From contig OX421966.1 in NCBI GenBank assembly GCA_949128115.1, positions 61,129,416 to 61,193,415 on the forward strand: a DNA stretch of 64,000 nt, written 5' to 3'. The notes beneath the pieces are model-generated. The model was not told the origin of the DNA and did no database searches. It was given only the letters and a program-made list of their open reading frames with translations. The translations under genes were made by a program, and so were the position numbers. This document shows positions 55,030-64,000 of the stretch, piece after piece (the stretch's first letter is position 1; each line of letters opens with the position of its first letter). Source of the DNA: Anaspis maculata. Taxonomy: Eukaryota; Arthropoda; Insecta; Coleoptera; Scraptiidae.

Positions 55030-56506
55030 GTAGAAGGTATATACAGGGTGATTCACCACCAAATGGACATAGCTTAAGGGTAGGTCCAGTTTTTCCAGGC
55101 AAACCAGGATCTGGTTTTCAAATTTTTCTAACACTGTTCGTTTCGAAGCTACAGGGTGATTCATCTATTTCGTAGAATTTTTTGACAAGCCATAACTTTA
55201 GAAGGACCGAATGGATTCGATTGAAATTTTGTGGGTTAATTTTTCTATTGATAGCTGACACATCGCTTTATCAAGCAGTTCGAAATTTCCAGGGCCGGCC
55301 TTAATAAAAAAAACTTCAAAGCTTTTTTTAAAAAAAGACTTCTGTATGCATATTTTTCAAAATTCATTCACATATTCAGAAACCACATAAAACATGCTTT
55401 TGCTATCGCAAAAAAAATTGCTTGGCACCATTGAGCTGTCAATAAAATTTTGATAATCCTGAAGATTTTTGAGGTAAGGATTTTTTGTAAACTGATAATT
55501 CAAAATATTCGCAAATAATCTATCATGGCCTCAAATTTCAGCCGTTTCGTCAAAAAAAATTTTTTAATTTTCTCCACGTTTTCTCAGTAGCAAAAAAAAA
55601 ATTTCATCAAAATTTTCAATAAAATTTTGTTATTTCCCTCAACTTCACTTTTATCCCACATTGAGCTGAAATTGAGAAACGTGACATAAATTTTTCGAAA
55701 ATTTTGACGGAATTTTTGGTTGCTCCTACTTAGTTACTGAGAAAAAGTAAAAAAAAATTTCAATTTTTTTTTGACGGAACGGTTGAAATTTGAGACCATA
55801 ATAGATTATTTGCGAATATTTTGAATCATCAGTTTACAAAAAATCCTGACCTCAAAAATCTTCAGGATTATCAAAATTTTATTGACAGCTCAATGGTGCC
55901 AAGCAATTTTTTTTGCGATATCGAAAGCATGTTTTATGTGGTTTCTGAATATGTAAATGAATTTTGAAAAATATGCATACAGAAGTCTTTTTTTAAAAAA
56001 AGCATTGAAGTTTTTTTTATCAAGGCCGGCCCTGGAAATTTTGAACTGCTTGATGAAGCGATGTGTCAGCTATCAATAGAAGAATTGACCCACAAAATTT
56101 CAATCGAATCGATTAGGTCGTTCGAAAGTTATGGCTTGTCAAAAAATTCTACAAAATAGATGAATCACCCTGTAGCTTCGAAACGAACAGTGTTAGAAAA
56201 ATTTCAAAACCAGATCCTGGTTCGCCTGGAAAAACTGGACCTACCCTTAAGCTATGTCCATTTGGTGGTGAATCACCCTGTATTGAAATAATCTTGAAAC
56301 TACACCACAATTTTTCTATTTTTCTTTTACCAACCGGTTTCGCCTTTCGGCATCGTCAGGGTTTGTATAATATTTAAAATATTTTCTTTTTCGGAGAAAG
56401 TTGTAAAAGTTTTGACATTCGTTGCCAAAAGGCGAAACCGGTTGGTAAAAGAAAAATAGAAAAATTGTGGTGTAGTTTCAAGATTATTTCAATATATACC
56501 TTCTAC
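55030..56506. mobile_element. palindromic element (TACAGGGTGATTC family) in the satellite
   Basis: Ends GTAGAAGGTATATACAGGG and its complement, possibly flanked by TTT (55027-55029 and 56507-56509). The arms are ~620 bp and carry a second inverted TACAGGGTGATTCAT motif (near 55143 and 56165); the centre is near 55660. The right end is split by a 210-bp MITE (56283-56492). Confidence 0.75.
56283..56492. mobile_element. 210-bp MITE at a TA target
   Basis: Arms TTGAAATAATCTTGAAACTA and complement, continuing through CCAACCGGTTTCGCCTTT. It is flanked by TA (56281-56282 and 56493-56494). Removing it restores CACCCTGTATATACC, the exact complement of the intact left end of the surrounding palindrome. 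This gives an internal proof of a 2-bp TA duplication, as for Tc1/mariner-type MITEs. Confidence 0.85.
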
Positions 56507-56949
56507 TTTATACAACACCACTTCAAGACCAATGGATTTTTACTTATTTATCGAAGCTTTGTGCTTGAAATCAGAATGTCAAGATTGATGTTTTTCATGT
56601 TTAGAATGGCAATTTTTCTGTGTTTGAAGTCGACGTTTTGTAGTTGAAGTGGAAAGTCGGAATAGCAGTCGTAGTTTTCTTGTTTCAAGTTGCGGTTTTT
56701 CGTGTATAAAGTCTGAATGTTACATTTCACGTTATAGTCTGGGGATGGAAGTCTTGTTGAAAGTCAAAGTCAAAATCTAGGAAAAAGGTTAAGCTTTTCG
56801 CGTTTGAAGTTCAAGTTTTGAACTGAATTTCGAAAGTTTTGTGTTGAAGTCGGAATATTATGGCTTGAGTCAGAATATCGAGATAGAAGTAGGAGCTTTC
56901 ATTATTCAAAGTCGCAGTTTCTGTGTTTGAAGTCGAAATTTTGTGGCTG

Positions 56950-58010
56950 AAGTCAGAATGTCGAAGTAAGAATCGAATCATTTTTGTTTAAAGTCGCTGT
57001 CTTTCCTGTTTGAAGTCTGAATTTTGTTTTTGGAAGTCAAAGTTGTTTGTTTGAGAAATTAAATTTCGAGATAATGAACTTTTATTCTTTTATTTGCGTA
57101 TTTGAAGCCAAAGTCTTTTGTTTCAAGTCGCGGTTTTTCGCGTTTGAAGTTGACATGTCGATATGAAAATCAAAGTTTCTTATGTTTGAAGTTGAAATGT
57201 CGTTGTTGCAGTCAAAATGACAAAAATCAAAGCTTTTCTTGTTCAAGATCGAAACCTCAGGATAAAAAAAAGTTGGATATTTTTGCGTTGGGAGTCGAAA
57301 TTTGGAGATATAAATCGTGTTGAAAGTCAAAATTTCGAGATAAAAGTCCTCATAAAAAGTCTAAATTTTTGTATTCAAAGTTGAAGATCGAAATTGGGGA
57401 ATAAAAGTCAAAATTGTCGTGCTGGAGTCGAAATTTTCGTATTGAAGTCAGTCAAAATTCCGTGGTTGAAAACAGAATGTCGAGATAAGAATCGAATCTT
57501 TTTTGTTTAGAGTCATTGTCTTTCATGTTTGAAGTCTGAATTTTGTTTTTGGAAGTCGAAGTTGTTCGTTTGAAAGTTTAAATTTCGAGATAATAAAGTT
57601 TTACTCTTTTATTTGCGTATTTGAAGCCGAAGTCTTTTGCTTCAAGTCGCAGTTTTTCGCGTTTGAAGTTGACATGTCGATATGAAAATCAAAGTTTCTT
57701 ATGTTTGAAGTCGAAATGTCGTTGTTGCAGTCAAAATGTTGAGACAAAAATCAAAGCTTTTCTTGTTTAAGGTCGAAACCTCAGAATAAAAAAAGGTTGG
57801 ATATTTTTGCGTTTGGAGTCGAAATTTGGAGATATAAGTCGGTTGAAAGTCAAAATTTTGAGATTAAAGTCCTTATAAAAGTTTAAATTTTTGTATTTAA
57901 AGTTGAAGATGGAAATTGTGGAATAAAAGTCCAAATTGTCGTGTTGAAGTCGAAATTTTCGTATTGAAGTCAGTCGAAATTCCGTCGTTGAAGTCAATAT
58001 GTCGAGATAA
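56950..58010 (+). repeat. ~520-bp higher-order repeat inside the satellite
   Basis: Two consecutive copies (starting near 56955 and 57475) share long blocks, for example TTTGTTTTTGGAAGTC, ATTTGCGTATTTGAAGCC and GTCGTTGTTGCAGTCAAAA. They are much closer to each other than to the rest of the array, so this is a recent local expansion. Confidence 0.75.
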
Positions 58011-58574
58011 CAATCGAAGCTTTTTTTCTTTGAAGTCGCATTTTTTGTGTTTCATGTCTGAATTTCATGTTTGAAGTCGACGATATAAAAGTCGAAGTTT
58101 TCCGTGTTCCAAGTGGAATTTCCGAGGTTAAAGTCAGAATTTCGAATAGAAATCAAGGTTTTTCTTGTTTAAAGTCGAGGTGTTTCCTGTTCGATGTCTC
58201 AATTTCATTTTTTTTCAAGGAAAAGTTTTTCGTGTTGAGAGTCGAAGTTTCGCGATAAAAGTCAAAGCTTTTTGCGTTTTAGTTGAAGTCTTTGGATAAA
58301 ATCCGTGTTCAAGTCGAAATTCTGTGGTTTGTCGGATATGAAAATCGAAGCTTTTCTTGATTAAAGTCGCCGTTTCTCGCGTTCGAAGTCAAAATTCAAG
58401 ATGAAAGTAAAAGTTTTAGTGTTAAAGAGTCGAAACTTCGAGATAATAATTGAACTTTATTGTCAATAATCGCAGTTCTTCGTGTCTGAAGTCCACATTC
58501 GATATAAAAGTCGGAGTATTCATCGTTTGAAGTCGAAGTTTCTTGTGTTCAAAGTAGTACGGATAACCTAATCG

Positions 58575-58810
58575 TCTTTGAAAACCTGGATCCAAAAACC
58601 GGCTCCGGAAACCGCAGTTTAAATGAAAGCCGAAAACCGGTTTTCAGATCCGGCTTTCGGAGTCGGTGTACGGAATCGGCTCTCAATACCAGTTTTCGAA
58701 GCAGTTTTCAACGCCGGTTCTTGGAGTCGGTTTTCAATGTAGCTTTCCGTAGCCGACTTTTGATACCGGTTTTCGTAGCCGATTTTTATAACCGGTTTTA
58801 CCGGAAGCAC
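58575..58810 (+). repeat. tandem repeat CCGGTTTTCGGAG, block 2
   Basis: About ten diverged copies of GCCGGTTTTCRGAKCCGG-type units, as in block 1 at 50585-50765. The two blocks, ~8 kb apart in direct orientation, sit near the start of the satellite and well inside it. Confidence 0.75.
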
Positions 58811-60550
58811 TATTCGACAAAGTCAAAATGTCGAGATAAAAATCAATGCTTTTCTTGTTCAAAGTCGAAATTAAAAGTCGCATCACTTCGCGCTTGAGAA
58901 CGAAATTTTGAAATAAAAGTCGACATTATCGTGTCAAAAGTCACAATTTCATGGTTCAAGTTAGAATGATGAGATAACACTGTCAAAGATTTCCTTGATC
59001 AAAGTAGCAGTTTTTGTGCTTAAATTTTAATTAAATCTGAATTGTGTGTTTAAAGCCTGAGTTTTTAGTGTCGAAAGTACGGAAGTCGAAAATCGAGATA
59101 AAAAAAGCTTTGTGCGTTTGAAGTCGACATTTTAGAATAAAGTCGAAATTTCAGTTTTAGTCGAAGTTTGTAGTCGAAGTCAGAATGTAGAGAATAAAGT
59201 TCTAGCTTTATTGAAAGTTTGAAAGTACTTCTAGCTTGAAATTAAAGTTTTTTGTGTTTGGAGTCGACATTTTGTAGATAGTTGAAGTGGAAAGTCAAAA
59301 TAAAAGTCCAAGTTTTCTTGTGTAAAATTGCAGTTTTTCGTGTATAAAGTCTGAATTCCACATTTTAAGTTACAGTCTCGAGATAAAAGTCTTGTTGGAA
59401 GTCACATTTTCGATATAAAAATCTTGGTTGAAGTCGAGATCTGGATAAAAAGCAGAGGTTTTTGCGTTTGAAGTCTAAGTTTTGAACTTGGAGTCAAAAT
59501 TTTTGTGCTGAAGTCAGAATGTCAAGATAAGAGTTAACTTTTATTTACGTATTTGAAAACGAAGTTTTTTGTTCAAAGTCGCAGTTTTTCGTGTTTGAAC
59601 TTTGAAGTCGACATGTTTATATGACATCAAAGTTTCCAATGTTTGAAGTCGAAAGGTTGCTGTTTAAGTCAAAATGTCAAGATAATAATCGAAGCTATTC
59701 TTATCTAAAGTCGAAATCTCAGGTTGAGAGCCGGATAGTTTTGCGTTTAAAGTCGAAATTTGAAGATGAAAGTCGAAATTTCCCTGACGAATTCGAAATT
59801 TCATGGTATAAGTCAGAATGTCGGGATGAAAGTCGAAGCCTTTCTTGTTGAATGTCGCAGTTTCCGTGCTTGAAGTGTGGATTCCGCGTTTGAAGTCTAT
59901 CGTGTTTTTAAGTCGAAATTTCAAGATAAAAGTTTTTCTTGTTCAAAGTCGCAGTTTTTTGAGTTTGAAGTCGAAATTCCGTGGTTGAAGTGGAATATCG
60001 TAATTGAAATCAAAGGTTTATTTCATCCAAAGTTGCATTTTTTCGTGTTACAAGTCTGAATTTCACATTTCAAGTCACAATTCCGAGATGAAAGTCGTGT
60101 TGAAAGTCAAAATTTTGACATAAAAGTTTTTCTGAAAGTCTATAAATTTTTGTAGATATTCAAAACTGGAATTGCAACATGAAAGTTGTATCGTATTGCG
60201 TTTAAAATCGGAATTTTGAGATAAAAGTCAAAATTGTCGTGTTTAAGTCGAAATTTTCGTGTTGAAGTGAATCGAAATTTCGTGGTTGAAGTCAGGATGT
60301 CGCGAGATGAAAATCTAAGCTTTTTTGAAGTCGCAGTTTTTGTGTTTTGTGTCTGAACTTCATGTTTGAAATCAATATGTCGATATGAAAGTTGAAGTTT
60401 TCCGTGTACAAAGTGGAAATTTCGTGGTTAAAGTCAAAATCGAGGGCTTCACGGCAGTACCTCGTAAATGAAAAATGGGACTTTTTACAGGGGTGCAAAA
60501 ACAACTGATTCAAAGTCCAGGAATAGTACAGAAAATCAATATATTTTGTA

Positions 60551-60588
60551 ATGTTATCAAAAAACAGTTACTGTTTTTGATAACATTA
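60551..60588. repeat. 38-bp near-perfect hairpin
   Basis: TAATGTTATCAAAAAACAGT is followed directly by ACTGTTTTTGATAACATTA. It sits at the outer left edge of the next palindrome and has no partner on the right side. Confidence 0.8.
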
Positions 60589-61767
60589 ATAAAAAAAAAA
60601 GTTGCGCATTTTTGTGGCGATTGAGAATCTGAAAAGAAACTTTGAAGATTTTGATTGGTTCCCGATTTATCACGAAAAAAATTAAAATTTTGATTACAGA
60701 AATTATTTTTTATTTTTTCAACCATTCAAGCTATTCCAATCAAACTTGGCAGTTTTATGTTTTTGATCATTCCAAGTCGAATAACGTTGACAGAAATTTT
60801 CCGGGCCTTCTAGATTTCAAATAATGATAGTCAATTTTTTTTTCTCATGGCCGTCATATTGGATTTTTACACTAATAGATAGAAAGAAAAATTAGCTTTC
60901 CGAATTAGTAATCAACATGTTCTTTTTATGACATTTTTAGCGTCAAATTTCGAAATTTTCGAAAATTATTGGGAAAATTGGAAATGCTTTGAAAAACAAT
61001 TGAAATATTATCAATACAAACAACAAAAAAACGACAGATTGTGTGCAATTGACATATTACATACTTCTAAATCGTGTTTTGTGCTTGTTTGTACCGAGAG
61101 TTCATAAATTAAATGGATCAAAGGTGTCTGTGAGTTTAAAAACGTCTGTCGGAACTAGCATCGTTCTAATTAAAGTTTGACAAATTTACTACAAAAGGAG
61201 TACCTGAGGATTATCCTAGTTTCGACAGATGTTTTTGAAATCACAGGCACCCTTGACTCATTTAATCTATGAACTCTTGGTACAAACAAGCACAAAACAC
61301 GATCAAGAAGTTAGATACGTCAATTGCACACAATCTGCCACTTTTCTGTTGTTGCTATTGATAATATTTCAATTGTTTTTCGAAGCATTCTCGATTTTGT
61401 CAATAATTTACGAAAATTTCGAAATTTGACGCTAAAAATGTCATGAAAAGAACATGTTGGCTACTAATTCGGAAAGCTATTTTTTTTTTCTCTATCTATT
61501 AGTGCAAAAATCCAATATTGCGGCCATAGGAAAAAAAGTTGACGATTATTATTTGAAATCTAGAGGACCTGGAAAATTTCTGTTAACGTTATTCGACTCG
61601 GAGTGATCAAAAACATGAAACTACCAAATTTTAAAAAATAAAAAATAATTTCTGAAATTAGAATTTTCAGTTTTTTCGTGATAAATTGGAAATCAATCAA
61701 AATATTCTGAATTTGTTTGCAGAGTCTCAATCGCAACAAAAATGCGCAACTTTTTTCTAATTTAACC
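60583..61767. mobile_element. palindromic element after the satellite
   Basis: Arms of ~570 bp (AGTTGCGCATTTTTGTGGCG at 60600; ATGCGCAACTTTTTT near 61742) around a ~60-bp centre near 61160-61218. Inner pairs include GTTCATAAATTAAATGGATC (61099) and its complement near 61250. Exact ends and target duplication could not be fixed; frames inside are arm translations. Confidence 0.7.
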
Positions 61768-64000
61768 GACCTCGTATCTCTCACTCTGTTTCCAAGATAC
61801 CAATGATGAGCATCGAAAGTTTCACAACCCTGTGTAATATTTTCGCAGAAGATCTATTTCTGGCAGGCTCATTCTGTATTTTAATCTAAATTAGGAAATT
61901 TCGTTTGTTGCTCACTTGGCCATTTGGCCTGATAGTAATTTTCAGCTATGCTGTCTGGTGAGGTTATGAGCAAACAGAATAAATTGTAGGTTTCACCTTT
62001 TCACCCACAGAAAAATCAGTTACGGGCTTCCAATCGCTGTTGTTTAGAGTGTATGCAAGTTTTTGAGCCCGTCCCTGTATTTTCATGGTTAAAACGTCAG
62101 AAAGAATCACACTTTTGTGTTATGTATTTTCGCATTTTCCATTTTTCACACATAATTATTCTACAGCTTACAGCCCACAGAAATATTAAGAATGATTTTT
62201 GCTTCTGTGTGCCCCAAGTTTGAGTTGATAAAGATGTTAAGGACCATTAGTAATAATGTTTCACTAGTATTTCTGATAATTTATTGAAACATTTTTATCT
62301 GAAAAGACAAGGTGTTGGTAGTTTAATGTGTTTTTTCTAAATTTCATAGATGAGCCTAGAAATTCTTTGCGAATCTACATTTAGATAAAAAGACACTGTA
62401 ATAGAAGTTATACATTAAGTACATTAAGGCCTTCCATATTTGCTTCAGATTAGACTTAGATTAGCCTCCCTAATTTTCGGTCGGCAATAAAGAACTTCAA
62501 AACAAATAAATCAACCGTTCCACACGTGAGCCAATATTTCATCATCTGGACATAAATTAGAAAATCTGACAATAATTCTATACAGAGTGATCCAATCAAC
62601 TACGTTCATTTGAGAGCGTATAGGTAAAACATGGATAAAAGCAAAGGTACATACTGAAGGAATCAAAAATAAAAAAAAACAACGACTTTTTTCCAATTTT
62701 TCTTTCATCCAAGTGGTAATAGCAGTAAAACCGTTAGAGAAAAACAACATTTTGAAGCGGCAGCTTTCAGTATTGCGATACAAAAAGAAATAACAAAATG
62801 TTCAACAAAAAAGTTAAAGCGCTTTGGAATAGGGATTAGCCACAATCTGAGTTATCGAAGACTGAAACTTTAGGTATCTATTCCTATAAACAAAATTGAT
62901 GCTTTATAGCCATAGAAGCTATAATGAAGATTTATTATGTTGCGGAAATTTTTAACGGTCCCTGTGAAAAAAAAACTGTGCTGCTATTGCTGCTATTAAT
63001 TCCCAAAAGTATATCAGCCCAAATAACAGTGCACAACATCTCTATCATTCACCCATGCACATAGCTATTTATACTACGTAATTTATAGCAAATTTATGCT
63101 AATTCCTGTCGCAGGTCGTAAATTATTCTGGATTCGATTTAGAGTTTGTTCACCATCATAGCAATAAAAAAAAAACATGTTTCGCCAGACTCCGGGTGTA
63201 ATACCTACATTTACAAAAAATTTGCACTTGCAGATTCTTATGCCATACAAGCCACGACCTCGGTGGTATTATGCAAACAAGCGATGCCCTCACCAATAAA
63301 CAGGACGGTTTTATTCCAATTTTGTGATCCGAGCCCGCGAACCGCAAATTTCGTCCTTTTTTCGGTTTTGTTTTTGCGGGCCAAGGCGGGACTTTGAACC
63401 ACCTCTATCATCATTTCTTTTCGGGTACCCACAAAAATCTGCGAGCAAGTCGCTTTTTTCTGTTTGCATTTTCGGCCCAATCTCTCGCGGTTAAATTGGA
63501 AATGCTTGTACTTATTTTTGGCAGTCGGTGTCGCGGAGATAACGGACGGCCCACTCTTCAGGTATCGAATAAATCTCTGGGCAGAGATGCCATGCGCTCC
63601 GCCGAGAAGAAAGAGATATTAATGTAACTTGATGCCACCGGCCTTGTCGAATTTATTTGGCGACCGTGTCGTCAATAAATTCGAATTAGATAGCGCGATT
63701 GTATAAGTATGATGTGCAAAATGAGTCATTGGACTCGGTTCTTAATTGTTATTAGCATTTATAAGAGGTATCCGTGAGATAATTACGGTGAAGAACTGCG
63801 GATGGCCAGCAGGGCCATAAACTCGTGTTGAGTTATGTTTCCTTTTAGGTTTTGTAATTGGGGAGAGAAGCTGATTAGCAAAAAATTTGCGCTACGTTAA
63901 GGAGCAAGAGCCTGGAACGGAATGGCATCAGGAATTTCAGGATGGATGTATTGGTAGTTTAGCATCTAAATTGGCAATCGTATAAATATGCCGTAAGAGA
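61768..64000. other. no gene recognised
   Basis: AT-rich DNA to about 63100, then a somewhat GC-richer stretch (63180-63640) with overlapping frames on both strands (63146-63627) but no motif or consistent splice sites. It could be single-copy host DNA, including an exon too short to recognise. Confidence 0.35.

Larger units (their letters stand above)
50766..60430 (+). repeat. long degenerate satellite, AAGTCGAAATTT-type unit
   Basis: About 6 kb of diverged short repeats in three stretches (50766-52673, 54575-55029, 56560-60430), built on phrases such as AAGTCGAAATTTCG, GAGATAAAAGTCGAAGC and TTTTTCGTGTTTGAAGTC, always in one orientation. Phrases recur roughly every 20-45 bp and combine into longer units. 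Two foldback elements and one MITE copy (51277-51393) split it, and the array continues in register across at least one insertion. No conserved reading frame. Confidence 0.8.

Noticed and set aside
50766..60430. Many 60-90-codon frames in the satellite
   Set aside because: All are translations of AAGTCGAAATTT-type repeats on either strand, with no conserved frame.
63146..63627. Possible exon in the GC-richer end of the window
   Set aside because: Frames on both strands overlap, there is no motif, and no consistent acceptor and donor pair was found.

Overview
This is a eukaryotic nuclear segment, most likely from an arthropod and probably an insect. It carries a Jockey-clade LINE (a group known mainly from arthropods), Tc1- and hAT-type DNA-transposon remnants and very short GT..AG introns. 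There is no bacterial gene layout and conventional coding content is low. Most of the window is accessory DNA: nested long inverted-repeat (foldback) elements, degenerate satellite arrays and broken retrotransposons.

Layout. 1-6.9 kb: small inverted repeats, a hAT-type MITE with 8-bp target duplications, and a palindrome carrying a tRNA-like module in each arm. 6.9-12.4 kb: an unidentified minus-strand gene of at least two exons, each split by a different palindromic transposon; one of these contains two further elements nested stepwise. 12.8-18.1 kb: a ~37-bp minisatellite, a DD34E Tc1-like transposase pseudogene, and another nested palindrome whose newest insert is built from inverted 21-bp arrays. 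19-23.7 kb: two pieces of a decayed LINE reverse transcriptase around a GC-rich tandem repeat. 24-32.5 kb: multi-copy inverted and tandem repeats with microsatellites, and a foldback element whose empty site is preserved next door in the window.

32.9-50.1 kb: seven small genes for proteins of about 70-110 residues, each predicted to have two membrane segments and each apparently with one 48-87-nt intron in the 5' UTR. Two of them (37.0-38.6 kb) recur as paralogues at 48.8-50.5 kb, so the locus has undergone segmental duplication. Between the copies lie a TAGCCC palindrome and a recent 5'-truncated Jockey LINE (41.8-47.9 kb) with an intact 895-residue ORF2 and a 13-bp target duplication; its ORF1 is interrupted near the end by a 2.2-kb palindrome. 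50.6-60.4 kb: a degenerate satellite of about 9.7 kb built on a motif like AAGTCGAAATTT, split by two palindromes. 60.4-64 kb: a last palindrome, then sequence in which I see no gene.

Main points. (1) Eight palindromic elements share ends of the type TAGNCC or TACNCY and 3-bp target duplications; five insertion sites can be checked inside this window. (2) The small two-membrane-segment genes form a compact, duplicating cluster that I cannot assign to a known family. All identities come from reading the sequence; no search was run.
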